Assembly: GCA_965214335.1 (NCBI GenBank)
Contig: CBDCBO010000008.1
Coordinates: forward strand, 310,001-374,000
DNA: 64,000 bases
Reading direction: 5' to 3'
Source: Velthaea sp965214335
Lineage (GTDB): Bacteria > Vulcanimicrobiota > Vulcanimicrobiia > Vulcanimicrobiales > Vulcanimicrobiaceae
A model generated the notes under the pieces. The model was not told where the DNA came from. It worked only from the letters and a program-made list of their open reading frames with translations, and did no database searches. The translations under genes were made by a program, and so were the position numbers. The stretch's first letter is position 1, and each line of letters opens with the position of its first letter. Below are positions 50,549 through 59,777 of the stretch, piece after piece.

Positions 50549-52486
50549 ATGAGCCAACTCGTGATTCCGATTCTCGTCGACGAGCGGCGATTGGCAGCCG
50601 GTCTCGACTCGGCGCTCGTGCGATTGGCTGCGCAAGCCGCGTGCGAAGTCATCACACCGGCCGCGTTATTGGAACGAATCACCGATGTTCGCGTGATCGG
50701 CGACGCCGAACGCCGGGCCATCATCCGCCGCATCGCGGCCACCCGCGACGATATCGGCATCGCGCCGCACGTGCGCGCGAGTACATCGTTCGCCGCGCGC
50801 GTGGGCGCCGCCATCGACGACACCGGCGAACGTGCACCGTTCGACGCGATCGTCGAGCACTACCGTACGCTGCTGGCGTTTGCCAACGTTCTCGACGTCC
50901 CGGACGCGCTGCACCGCGCGCTGGCCGGCGAACGGCATGCGCTGGCGCTATCGGCGTTACGCATTGATAGCGCGCTGTTAGCGGGCGATGCCGACCGTGC
51001 ATTTGCCTGGCGCCGGCTGTGCGCCGCGCTGGGAATTCGGCTCGAAACGGTCGACCTCGGTCCGGTACTGCTTCCGGTTCTCGATTCGGCCATCGTCGAA
51101 GGCGTGGACGAGTTACTCCGCTATGCGGCAAGCGGCAGCGAACGCGACGCTCGGCGAGCGATTCTCCACCGCATCTCCGGCGTGGCTTGGGACGATGCCC
51201 AGGCGCTGCTCACCGCAAGTCCGCTCACGACGGCACTGCTCGAAAACATCGACGCTGCAAAAATCGCGCTGGGCAGCCAAGCCCGCTCGAGTGCGGCACT
51301 GTTCGCACGCGGCTTGCGGGCGCTTGCCCGCGCATACGCGGCACCCGATGCCGGCGCCTCGACGGTCCTGGCGGCCATCGGTGCGGCTTTCGTGCTCGAT
51401 CACGATCCGACCGTGGCGGCGCTCGTGCGCGTGGCGCGCGATTTCGACCGGGCGCGCACGATTGCTCCGCATTGGCATGCCGCGGAGCTGAGCGCGGAAT
51501 TTGCGGCCGAGTTCGCCCTAGTGCAGCAGCCGGTCGCGCCGCCGTTCGTTGCGCGGCCGGCGCCGGTACCGCCGGCCCCGGCAGCGACGCCGGTAACCGT
51601 TCGACCGATGCACTTTAGCGCGTCGTCGCTCAACGCCTACGCCGAGTGCGCGCGCAAATGGTATTTTCGCTACGTGTGCGCCGCGGTTGAAGACCGCGGG
51701 TCGTCGGCGTCGTTTTACGGGACCGCATTTCACGCAGCGCTCGAAGACTTTCATCTGCGCTACGGTCGCGTTGAGTCGGTCGACCCGGGCGAGCTCGCCG
51801 CTTACCTCGATGTGTGCGTCACGACCGCATTCGAGCGCTATCGTAATCGCTTCGACGCGCCGGTTGAATTCGAGCTGCAACGTCGGCGCGCGCGCCGCAC
51901 CGCGACGCGCTATGTGACCTGGCTCGTCGAACGCGCGCGCCGGGCGCCGTTCGAGGTGATCGGGTGCGAAGTTGCGACCGAACTCGATCTCGCCGGGCAC
52001 GCGTTCGTCGGTTACATCGATCGGCTCGACCGCGACCTGCGCACCGGCGCCGTCACCGTGATCGATTACAAAACCGGGAGTATCGCCACGACGGCGGCGC
52101 AATATCGTGATGACGTCGCCGCGTTCGCCGAGTTTCAATTACCATTTTACTATTGGGCCCGCAGCGCGGCCGGCGATCGCGTGACCAAACTTGCGCTCAT
52201 TCCGCTCAAGGATGCTTTGCTTGACGTCGAGCCGATCGAACTGGAGATAACCGCGGTCGAACGCCCCGCCGCGGTTAGCCGTTGGAACGACAGTCCCACC
52301 GGCACGATCGGCGTCGGCCAACTCGAGCGGGCGCGCACGAAGATGATCGAGTACGCGCAACTGCTGTCGAGTTCAGCGCTTACGGCATATCCCGCAACCG
52401 ATGATGCCGACGCGTGCCGCTACTGTGCGTATCGCGACGCCTGTCGCGACCGGCCGGCCGCAGCCCAGGAACGCTTCGGCCGCTGA
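50549..52486 (+). CDS. AddB-like nuclease with PD-(D/E)XK and Fe-S cysteines
   Basis: The 645-residue protein has an N-terminal helical region of about 340 residues without a visible P-loop, similar in position to the inactive helicase half of AddB. After a Pro/Ala linker (about 335-350) comes a RecB-type nuclease: SSLNAYAECARKWYFRYV, YGTAFHAALEDF, EVATELDLAGHAFVGYIDRLDRD and VTVIDYKTG, with the PD-(D/E)xK residues Asp, Asp and Lys. The C-terminal CRYCAYRDAC cysteines with the cysteine in AECARKW form a four-cysteine iron-sulfur site as in AddB and Cas4. Its stop overlaps the helicase ATG (TGATG). Together they suggest an AddAB-like helicase-nuclease, much smaller than Bacillus AddB. Confidence 0.8.
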   Translation: MSQLVIPILVDERRLAAGLDSALVRLAAQAACEVITPAALLERITDVRVIGDAERRAIIRRIAATRDDIGIAPHVRASTSFAARVGAAIDDTGERAPFDAIVEHYRTLLAFANVLDVPDALHRALAGERHALALSALRIDSALLAGDADRAFAWRRLCAALGIRLETVDLGPVLLPVLDSAIVEGVDELLRYAASGSERDARRAILHRISGVAWDDAQALLTASPLTTALLENIDAAKIALGSQARSSAALFARGLRALARAYAAPDAGASTVLAAIGAAFVLDHDPTVAALVRVARDFDRARTIAPHWHAAELSAEFAAEFALVQQPVAPPFVARPAPVPPAPAATPVTVRPMHFSASSLNAYAECARKWYFRYVCAAVEDRGSSASFYGTAFHAALEDFHLRYGRVESVDPGELAAYLDVCVTTAFERYRNRFDAPVEFELQRRRARRTATRYVTWLVERARRAPFEVIGCEVATELDLAGHAFVGYIDRLDRDLRTGAVTVIDYKTGSIATTAAQYRDDVAAFAEFQLPFYYWARSAAGDRVTKLALIPLKDALLDVEPIELEITAVERPAAVSRWNDSPTGTIGVGQLERARTKMIEYAQLLSSSALTAYPATDDADACRYCAYRDACRDRPAAAQERFGR

Positions 52487-55299
52487 TGCAGAATATCGAT
52501 ATTCCGGACGTGAACGCGCGACGCGCAATCGACGCGCCGGCCGATGCGCCGCTGCTGCTGATAACGGGCCGTGCGGCGAGCGGAAAGACCGAAACGCTCG
52601 CGCGCCGCTACGCCGCCCTGCTGGGCGGCGATTCGAGCGTCAGCGTGAGCGCGACGATTGTGACCGGTCCCCAAACCGACTCCGCCGAGCGGCTCGGGGC
52701 GCGGATCGAAGCGCTGCTACCGCCGGGCCGCAAACGCGAGTGCCGGCAAGACGGCCGCTATTTCGGAGTGACACTCGACCGGCTGGCGTTCGATATGCTG
52801 GCCGAACATGCGACGCAGAGCGGTCTGGCATACGACCTCGATGCAATCGACGCGTACGATGCCGAAGAGATTTTCGAGCGCGCGATCGCCCCGTTATTTT
52901 CCGCCGACTGGAATGAATTTCTCGGTCCCGAGATCGACCCCGAGATTCCCGGACTGCGTGCGCCCGACCGGTTCGCCGTCGCCGTGCTGCGCTTGATTCG
53001 TAAGTTGCGCGCAGCGCAAATACCACCCGACGAGTTCTTCCGGTCGGCGCAGCGCGGAGCGACGGCGTTTTATGCCAACCCACCGAACCTGACCGCTCCC
53101 GCGCTCTTGTTCGCGACCAAAGACGAACATCGCGGCGCACTTGCCGTCGGACCGGCCGAACTCGAGCGGCAGCGCCGGCGCGAGCTCGACTTAGCGAAGA
53201 TCATTGCCAAGGTGTACCGGCTATATGTCGATTCGCTCGTCGCTCACGGCTGTCTTACCGCGGCCGACGCGATCAGCGAAGCAACGCGCTTATTGGACGA
53301 GCACCCGGCCATCGCGCGCAGTTACCGCAAACGCTTCCGGCTGGCGGTGGTCGACGACGTCCACGATCTCGCGCCGGGCGAATTCCGCTTACTGCAGGCG
53401 ATATTCGGTCAGCCGCTGCGGGGCGTCACGTGCGCCGGTGATCCGGACGCCGCCACCGCGGTTTTCGCGGGCGCGCGCCCGGACCGTATTTTCGCCGCCG
53501 CCGCTACGACGATCCGGCTGCAAGTGAATTACCGCGTACCGGCGCAAATCGCAGTGGCCGTTACGGCGCTGCTGGCGACCGCGCCGGCGGAGCCGCTACC
53601 GATCGGCGACGCAATTCGGCTGCATCGCGCGTTGACCCAACAGGCTGAGGCGGCGTTCGTGGCCGACAGCGTCGCGAGCCATATCGCTGCCGGTACACCG
53701 CCCGCGCGGATCGCGGTCGTCCACCGCTCGTTGCGCACGCTCGGTGGGTACGAAGACGCGCTGGTCGATCGAAATATCGCAATCGCGTTGCTGGGCGATG
53801 GAGGCTTGTTCGCGCGGCATGAAACGCTCGACGCCTTGGCGCTGCTGTGGTCGACCGTCGATCCGTTCGCGCACGCCTGGCTGCTGCGCGTCTTGCAGAT
53901 GCCGCCGCTGAGCTTACCCGACGCCGCACTCGCGATGCTGTGCGGCGAACCGGCCAACCCGCAGGCGCTGCTCTTCGATCTGCCGCCGCAACCGGACGGC
54001 GAGGGCGGCCGGCGCTGGGACCGGCGGCGCGATCTACGGCTGGGAACCAACGTCGTGCGCGGCGACCGCGACCTCGATCTCGATTCCGACGTCCGCGAAC
54101 GGCTCACGGCATTTCGCGCGCGTCGCGCAGCGTGGCAGCGCGTAGCCCGCACGGCGGGCGCCGGAGCAGCCGCGGCAGCGATCGTCACCGACGGTGGCAT
54201 GTACCTTGCGCGGCCCGGCGAGACCGCCGCCCGGGCGGCTCGGCGCCGGGTGCTTGTCGATGCCCTGCTGGCCACCATCGAGGGTTATGCGGTTCGTAAG
54301 CCGGGCGATGCGTTAGCCGACGCGCTGGCCTACTGCGAACGCATCGCGCGCAGCGAAACCGGACCGCTTCTGCGCGGCGGCGGCGAGGCGGTCGCCGTTG
54401 CGTCGATCGACGCGGTGAAAGCGCGGCGCTTCGAGCATATCTTCGTGGTCGACGTCCGGGCCGGCTCATTCCCGCCATATTACGTTCCCGATGCGTTCCT
54501 TTTTAGCCCGACCTACGGGATGATCCCGAAAGACAGCGTGGGCGAAGCCGTCACGGCGCGGACCGCCAAGTTCACCTGGTACGCGCACCAGGCGAAGTTA
54601 CGCGAGAACTATTCGCGTGAAGATCGGCGCGCGCTAACCGTAGCGCTGGCGCGGGCCGACGCGAGCGCCACCGTCAGCGTCTCGGGAACGGCGACGCGCG
54701 GCGTTGCAGCACCCGAACTGTTCGTCGAGCTACAAGCGCTCGGAGCGGCGCTCGCGCCGGTGCCGAACGTCGCCGCGCCGCTGCCGGCGGCTTCGCCGGC
54801 ACCGGCATTACCCGCTGCGCCTGACGCCGTCGAGCCCGAAGCCGCAGTGCCGCGATTGCCGGCCAGCATGGCAGCCGAACGCCTGGTCGAAATGCTGCAC
54901 TGTGTGCGTTGCGCGCCGCGCCGAACGATCGCCGCGGTCGTCGATGCGTCGACGACGCTACTCGCCCGGCGGGTTCGTGACGGCGATCGGCAGGTCGAAG
55001 AGCGCGATGTCACGTTCGCATTTCCACTCGCGGACACGGTCGTCTTCGGGAGCGTGCCGGCGCTGGTGCGTCATGCCGGCCGGTTGTACGCCGGCGTGGC
55101 ACGACCGGAGGTCGCTGCGGCGGCGCTGGCCATAACCGGCGTCGGCGCTCGGATCGTGCAGGACGAATTCTTTTTTGAAGGAGCGGATGGCATCTACAAC
55201 GGGCCGCAAGCCGTTGGCGTGAGCGTGATCGTAAACGCTTTTAAGTCTATTGTCTCAGGGACTTTCATCCCACTCTGTACCGAACATCGAGACGCCTAG
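52486..55299 (+). CDS. divergent UvrD/AddA-like superfamily 1 helicase
   Basis: The 937-residue protein is a UvrD-type helicase with altered motifs. Motif I is ITGRAASGKTETLARRY (residues 26-42). Motif II is VVDDVHDL, with Asp-Asp where Asp-Glu is usual. Motif III is CAGDPDAA, with Ala for the usual Gln. Motif IV includes VNYRVP. Motif V is IDAVKARRFEHIFVVDV, where most have H-x-A-K-G-L-E. Motif VI is RALTVALARADA, keeping the arginine. A Pro/Ala-rich stretch lies near 770-810. The ATG overlaps the stop of the AddB-like gene, so the pair is coupled. It may be a reduced-activity subunit of a helicase-nuclease. AddA's own C-terminal nuclease domain is absent. Confidence 0.75.
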   Translation: MQNIDIPDVNARRAIDAPADAPLLLITGRAASGKTETLARRYAALLGGDSSVSVSATIVTGPQTDSAERLGARIEALLPPGRKRECRQDGRYFGVTLDRLAFDMLAEHATQSGLAYDLDAIDAYDAEEIFERAIAPLFSADWNEFLGPEIDPEIPGLRAPDRFAVAVLRLIRKLRAAQIPPDEFFRSAQRGATAFYANPPNLTAPALLFATKDEHRGALAVGPAELERQRRRELDLAKIIAKVYRLYVDSLVAHGCLTAADAISEATRLLDEHPAIARSYRKRFRLAVVDDVHDLAPGEFRLLQAIFGQPLRGVTCAGDPDAATAVFAGARPDRIFAAAATTIRLQVNYRVPAQIAVAVTALLATAPAEPLPIGDAIRLHRALTQQAEAAFVADSVASHIAAGTPPARIAVVHRSLRTLGGYEDALVDRNIAIALLGDGGLFARHETLDALALLWSTVDPFAHAWLLRVLQMPPLSLPDAALAMLCGEPANPQALLFDLPPQPDGEGGRRWDRRRDLRLGTNVVRGDRDLDLDSDVRERLTAFRARRAAWQRVARTAGAGAAAAAIVTDGGMYLARPGETAARAARRRVLVDALLATIEGYAVRKPGDALADALAYCERIARSETGPLLRGGGEAVAVASIDAVKARRFEHIFVVDVRAGSFPPYYVPDAFLFSPTYGMIPKDSVGEAVTARTAKFTWYAHQAKLRENYSREDRRALTVALARADASATVSVSGTATRGVAAPELFVELQALGAALAPVPNVAAPLPAASPAPALPAAPDAVEPEAAVPRLPASMAAERLVEMLHCVRCAPRRTIAAVVDASTTLLARRVRDGDRQVEERDVTFAFPLADTVVFGSVPALVRHAGRLYAGVARPEVAAAALAITGVGARIVQDEFFFEGADGIYNGPQAVGVSVIVNAFKSIVSGTFIPLCTEHRDA

Positions 55300-55546
55300 C
55301 AAGCAACTTCTAGACAGAAGTTTAGCAAAGTGGCCCGAGGCGAGGGATTCTTCAAGCGCGTACGCTCATTCTGAGTAGGGGTACTTTTGTACCGTTACTA
55401 CCGCCGGCTCCCGGCAGATCGGAATGACCATGCTCGCCGTCTCCATTATTTCCGCCGTATCGTGGGTTTTGCAGCTTATCCATATGGGCGGACCATCCTA
55501 AAACTCGCTTGACTAGCCTCATTTTTTTTTCATTTCGGGAGTGCGT

Positions 55547-55576
55547 TTGGTAAAGGTTTTCTCAATTTCATAGAAT
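55547..55576 (+). promoter_or_regulatory. candidate sigma70-type promoter of the TPR-LuxR gene
   Basis: TTGGTA (55547-55552) and TAGAAT (55571-55576) are 18 bases apart in an AT-rich stretch. The predicted start of transcription is about 5 bases before the ATG at 55588, so the mRNA would have almost no leader. The remaining upstream gap 55300-55546 shows no gene; it holds a nine-T run at 55522-55530 without a good hairpin before it. Confidence 0.5.
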
Positions 55577-55587
55577 ATCGGCACCGC

Positions 55588-57162
55588 ATGGACGTGGCAC
55601 CAAAGCCGATCACGGTCGGAACGCAAGCAACCGTATCCGAGGCCAAGCTTGCGTACTTCGAGGGCGATTTCGATCGTTGTCTTGACGTGTGCGCGGGAAT
55701 ACGCGTTCGCTCCCTCGCTACCGCGTCCGAAGTCGCTCTTCTTTCGGCGCGCGCGTATTTGCGAACCGGCCGAGCCCGCGAAGCCGAAGTCGTCCTACGT
55801 GATTCCACCGCGACGCACGTGTCGCTCGATGCATCGCTCACGGCGCAAATGTTGTTGGGCGCCGCGCGAATTCGGCAGGGCGATTGCGACACCGGAATCA
55901 GCACGCTCGAGGATGCTGCTTCCCGTTCGGAAAACGCGCACTTCGCAATTCGCGCCGAAATCGCTTTTTCAACCGCGTTGGGGTATTGGGCGAAGCGCGA
56001 CATCGCCATGGCGGAGGCGTACTTAGCGCAGGTCGATCCGCGCGCGGACATCATCCATGCGCGCGCGCTCGATTTGCAGGCCTGGTGTCATGATGCGCGC
56101 GGCGATCACCGGCAGGCAGCGAATCTGTTTCTGTCGGCGTTGTTTCGGCTCGACACGTGCAACGCGCAAGATCGTGCGATCGCCGCGACGGCCATCTGTT
56201 CGCTCTCCATTTATTCCGCCGAATTATTCGATCCCGAGATGGCGCGCGTCGTCGAAGCCCGGGCGTCGCGCATGGATTGGTCGTCGGGGCTCGCCGCGCA
56301 ACAGTATCTCACGCTCGCGCATCAAGCCCAGTATCACGAGTTCGCCGGCAACACGGTTGCCGCTATGGAATTCGCGTTGCAAGCACGCGAGATGGCGCCC
56401 AGCGCTTCGTTCGAGGTGTTCGGCTGGAGCCTGTGCGCCGCGCTCTCGCGCAATGCCGGCGAAGCCAACGCCGCGGTGGTGTATGCGAAGCGCGGGCAAA
56501 AATTGCTGGCCACTCTCGATACACACGCCTTCGTCGGCGAAGAACGCTTCTCGATGCTCGTTGTGGCTGAGAATTGTGCCGCCTTCGATGTCGATACGGC
56601 GACCGAATTGCTGGCACAATACTGGGGCTTGACGCCGGCCGATCAGATGCTCGCGTTAACCGGCGATCCGCGCTTAGCGGGTGAAGAAACGTATGTGGCC
56701 GGAGTCGTGAGTGAAGCACGTGGCGACCGCGACGGCGCGCGCGCATGTTATCGCAAAGCGTTTGAAATTTTCAGCCCGATTGGGTACGTGCGGCGGGCCG
56801 CGGCAGCGGCTTGCGGGCTAGTTCGGCTGGGCGAAGACGAAGCCGCCCGACAATACATCCTTAAACATACCGCCGGCACGCAGAATCATATCACCGCCGA
56901 ACTTCGGCGCTGGGATGGGCGAATGCGTTCGGTCGAACGTCATCCCGTCGTCGCGACGTTGCCGCGCGCGCAACGCGAAGTGGTATCGCTCGTGTGTGCC
57001 GGAAAATCGAATCGTGAAATCGCTCAACTCCGTAAGGTCCGCGAACAAACCATTAAAAATATGTTGAGCAAACACGTCTTTCGCGCGTTCGGTGTGTCGA
57101 GCCGTGCGGCGCTCGTGAGTTCGTGTCTGAGCTGCGATTTGGAGAACGCGACCCTTCTGTAA
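55588..57162 (+). CDS. TPR-like regulator with C-terminal LuxR-type helix-turn-helix
   Basis: The 524-residue protein has a long alpha-helical solenoid (about residues 15-440) built of TPR-like repeats, for example AKLAYFEGDFDRCLDVCAGI and GVVSEARGDRDGARACYRKA. It ends with a LuxR/GerE helix-turn-helix (about 455-515): LPRAQREVVSLVCAGKSNREIA, REQTIKNMLSKHVFRAFGV, SSRAALV. This is the pattern of MalT-like and other signal-integrating regulators, but no N-terminal ATPase is present. It presumably binds DNA and a partner protein or ligand through the solenoid. The target genes are unknown. The ATG at 55588 has a candidate promoter very close upstream. Confidence 0.85.
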   Translation: MDVAPKPITVGTQATVSEAKLAYFEGDFDRCLDVCAGIRVRSLATASEVALLSARAYLRTGRAREAEVVLRDSTATHVSLDASLTAQMLLGAARIRQGDCDTGISTLEDAASRSENAHFAIRAEIAFSTALGYWAKRDIAMAEAYLAQVDPRADIIHARALDLQAWCHDARGDHRQAANLFLSALFRLDTCNAQDRAIAATAICSLSIYSAELFDPEMARVVEARASRMDWSSGLAAQQYLTLAHQAQYHEFAGNTVAAMEFALQAREMAPSASFEVFGWSLCAALSRNAGEANAAVVYAKRGQKLLATLDTHAFVGEERFSMLVVAENCAAFDVDTATELLAQYWGLTPADQMLALTGDPRLAGEETYVAGVVSEARGDRDGARACYRKAFEIFSPIGYVRRAAAAACGLVRLGEDEAARQYILKHTAGTQNHITAELRRWDGRMRSVERHPVVATLPRAQREVVSLVCAGKSNREIAQLRKVREQTIKNMLSKHVFRAFGVSSRAALVSSCLSCDLENATLL

Positions 57163-57228
57163 TTAGCGCGGGTCGTCGCGACCTGCATCGCCCAACTCGC
57201 TCGCACTCCCTGCGGGTACCAATGGCGG

Positions 57229-58191
57229 GTGGAACTTACAACGATCCCCGCAGCCGAATACGTCCGCCAGATATTGCCGGAATCGCGTTCGCTTTGGGCC
57301 GCCGGAAGAACGCTCGATCAATATAGCGATGACTTTATCGCCGTTGCGTCGTCCTCATTCGGCAAGCGCCGCTTTCGCACGCTCGGACTGCGGGTCGATG
57401 GAGCGATCGTCGTTTCGTGCAAACGGTACGAACGCGAGATCCGCTGCGGCGAGCACCTGCTGCGGGCCGCCGGAATCGGCGCCGTTTTCACACCTCGGCA
57501 GCTGCGCGGGCGCGGCTTTGCGTCCGCGATGATCGGGGCCCTGCTCGACCAAGAACGCAGCGCCGGTACGGATGTCGCGTATCTGTTTAGCGACATTCAT
57601 CCCGCCTTTTACGAACGGCTTGGTTTTATCACCTTACCGTCGCGCACGTTCAGCCTGCGCGCCGATACATTACCGGCGAAGCGTTTGGCCATTGCCGCTG
57701 TCGCCGATAGCGACTGGACCACCATCCGGCGCTGGTTCGACGCCCTCGACGGCCGGCGCACGTTCTCATTCCGGCGGACGCCGCTCGTCTGGGAATGGCT
57801 ACGGACCTCGACGCGCACGGACGGCAACAGCGGCCAACGTGTCGCGCTCATCGTCAACAACGCGCGCAGTGCCGGCGCATATCTTTTCGGTCGCCGTTTA
57901 CCCCGGCTCGACGCACTCGTCATCGACGAATACGGTTACACCGGCGACGACGGCTTCGACGCGGTGGCGCCCTTGATTCGCAGCGCCGCCGGCGATCTGC
58001 GCCGGGTCACGGGGTGGCTTCCGCCCGACGTCGCGCGGACGGCGCTGCCACGCGGGGCGGTAAAAAAACGCAAAACTGCCGTTGCGATGATCGCGCTATT
58101 ATCGCAGCCGGCTCGCGAAGGCTGGCGGCGACATGGTGCAGCCGTTCTGGCCGACGACGCCGACCGCTGCTGGAGCACCGACCACATTTAA
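57229..58191 (+). CDS. GNAT-family N-acetyltransferase (Eis-like)
   Basis: The 320-residue protein starts (GTG) MELTTIPAAEYVRQILPESR. It has a GNAT acetyl-CoA-binding segment GIGAVFTPRQLRGRGFASAMIGALLDQ (residues about 83-109, with the R-x-x-G-x-G/A motif as RQLRGRGFAS), then DVAYLFSDIHPAFYERLGFI, as in the first GNAT domain of Eis-like proteins. The remaining 170 residues could be a second, degenerate GNAT-like domain (GAYLFGRRLPRLDALVIDEYGYT). Acceptor unknown. It lies 66 bases after the LuxR-type regulator gene in the same direction. Confidence 0.85.
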   Translation: MELTTIPAAEYVRQILPESRSLWAAGRTLDQYSDDFIAVASSSFGKRRFRTLGLRVDGAIVVSCKRYEREIRCGEHLLRAAGIGAVFTPRQLRGRGFASAMIGALLDQERSAGTDVAYLFSDIHPAFYERLGFITLPSRTFSLRADTLPAKRLAIAAVADSDWTTIRRWFDALDGRRTFSFRRTPLVWEWLRTSTRTDGNSGQRVALIVNNARSAGAYLFGRRLPRLDALVIDEYGYTGDDGFDAVAPLIRSAAGDLRRVTGWLPPDVARTALPRGAVKKRKTAVAMIALLSQPAREGWRRHGAAVLADDADRCWSTDHI

Positions 58192-58195
58192 CGCG

Positions 58196-58220
58196 GACGC
58201 CGACGTAAGGCCTCGGCGTC
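58196..58220 (+). other. hairpin after the GNAT gene
   Basis: GACGCCGA (58196-58203) and TCGGCGTC (58213-58220) form a perfect 8-base stem with a 9-base loop directly after the GNAT stop. No T-run follows. It may protect the 3' end or act as a weak terminator. Confidence 0.3.
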
Positions 58221-58334
58221 GCCGTCGGGCGGCTTCACCAGCGTCTTGATCGGCTTCCGGCGCAGGTGCAACCTGGGCTTCTTTGGGTGGTACGATAATC
58301 AAACTATCTTGGTCCCCTTTTTATGGGAGAATTA

Positions 58335-58622
58335 ATGACTAATAGTGTCGTTCACGCGATCGCGGGCTGCACAGAGGTTTTTCTCTTGATGTGCCTTTCG
58401 TATTCTCTGGCTCGATCGAACGCCGCTCAGCGTTGGCTTCGAGTGTCGTTCGGCGTATCACTGATCGGATGTGCAAGCGCGCTCGCCGCCTTCGTGATCA
58501 CGTTCAATCCGACTTTTTTGACCCTTGGCAGTTTCGCTATCGCCTTTTCTGGTTGCTTCTTGATCGCCGCTTTCCAACAGCGAGAGCTCACGAGCCTATT
58601 TCGTTCGACGCGCGTACTTTGA
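58335..58622 (+). CDS. small integral membrane protein, unknown function
   Basis: The 95-residue protein has about three hydrophobic segments (VHAIAGCTEVFLLMCLSYSL, WLRVSFGVSLIGCASALAAF, LTLGSFAIAFSGCFLIAAF). GGGAG lies at the right distance before the ATG at 58335, so that ATG is preferred to the one at 58323. The GC content is lower than in its neighbours, suggesting it could be acquired. I do not recognise a family. It converges on dinB. Confidence 0.6.
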   Translation: MTNSVVHAIAGCTEVFLLMCLSYSLARSNAAQRWLRVSFGVSLIGCASALAAFVITFNPTFLTLGSFAIAFSGCFLIAAFQQRELTSLFRSTRVL

Positions 58623-58657
58623 CCCTAGCGACACGCCCCCGGCAATTCGCGAGCCGT

Positions 58658-59767
58658 CTATGGTATGTGAGGCGCTTCCGTGCGAGCGGCGCGATCGAAG
58701 CTACGAACGGCTGCGTGAGGCGGCGGCGCGAAGAGTGATAGTTCACGCACCGCTTCCTCGCTGAGCGCGGCGACGCGAGTGCCCAGCAGGCGAATCGGCT
58801 GCGCGGTCAAGGCGCTACGTTGCCAGCAATGCACGGCTGCGGCAAAGACATCGTCGGCCGCATCGGTCGGCACGGTCACGCTGGTCTGGCGGCCGACGAC
58901 GGTGAAATCGGCACGCTTGACCTTGATGCCGATCGTCCCGGCGCGCAAGCCGCGCGCCCGCAGGCCGGCCGCTAATTCTTCGGCTTGCACGCGCAACAGG
59001 GCGATAATCTGCACTTCGTCGCGCACGTCATACTCGAACGTTTCCTCAGTGGAGATCGACTTGCGTTCGCGTGAACCGTCGACGGGCCGGTCATCGATAC
59101 CGCACGCCAGCGCGCGCAGTTCGCGGCCACCGCGTCCAAACAATCCAAACGCCACGGCATCGTCGAGCGCCGCGACGTCGCCGATCGTGACGATCCCGGC
59201 GGCTTCCAGCCGCGCTTGCGTCTTCGGGCCGATGCCCCATAAGCGCGCGACCGGCAACGGCGCAAGATAGGTCGCCTCCGTGCCGGGCGCGACGACCGTC
59301 AAGCCGTTGGGCTTGCCGGCGTCGGAAGCGATTTTTGCGACCATCTTGCCGGCCGCAACGCCGGCGCTGATCGTCAAACCCACCTCGCTGCGAACGCGCT
59401 CGCGAACGCGTTCGGCCCAGGCCGAGGCCGCCTCAACGTCGCTCGTATCGATCGCCACGAACGCTTCATCGAGCGATAGTCCCTCGACGGCCAGGGCGCC
59501 GTCGTGGAAAATCTCGAAGACGGCGCGCGAGGCGCTTTGGTAGGTGGTGAAGTCGGGCGGCACGACGACGAGCTGCGGGCAGGCCTGGCGCGCCCGATAC
59601 AGCGGCATCGCCGACCGAACGCCGTACGGCCGGGCTTCATACGAAGCGGTAAGCACGACCGACCGGCGGCTGTTGCCGGCAATTGCAAGCGGCTTACCTC
59701 GCAGCGACGGGTCATCGCGTTGTGCGACCGACGCGTAAAACGCATCAAGGTCAAAATGCAGAATCAC
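58658..59767 (-). CDS. dinB: DNA polymerase IV (Y family)
   Basis: This translesion polymerase has the catalytic motifs ILHFDLDAFYASV (first metal aspartate), GLSLDEAFVAID (SLDE acids), the LTASYEARPYGVR loop and GVAAGKMVAKIASD in the palm. The IGPKTQARLEAAGIVTIGDV helix-hairpin-helix and the little-finger domain from about residue 240 (SISTEETFEYD) follow. The GTG at 59767 gives MILHFDLDAFYAS, the family start. The frame is open much further, but that overlaps nfo. Length 369 residues is normal, although the C-terminal beta-clamp motif is not obvious. It is 10 bases after the nfo stop. Confidence 0.96.
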   Translation of the reverse strand: MILHFDLDAFYASVAQRDDPSLRGKPLAIAGNSRRSVVLTASYEARPYGVRSAMPLYRARQACPQLVVVPPDFTTYQSASRAVFEIFHDGALAVEGLSLDEAFVAIDTSDVEAASAWAERVRERVRSEVGLTISAGVAAGKMVAKIASDAGKPNGLTVVAPGTEATYLAPLPVARLWGIGPKTQARLEAAGIVTIGDVAALDDAVAFGLFGRGGRELRALACGIDDRPVDGSRERKSISTEETFEYDVRDEVQIIALLRVQAEELAAGLRARGLRAGTIGIKVKRADFTVVGRQTSVTVPTDAADDVFAAAVHCWQRSALTAQPIRLLGTRVAALSEEAVRELSLFAPPPHAAVRSFDRAARTEAPHIP

Positions 59768-59777
59768 GGCACAACGA

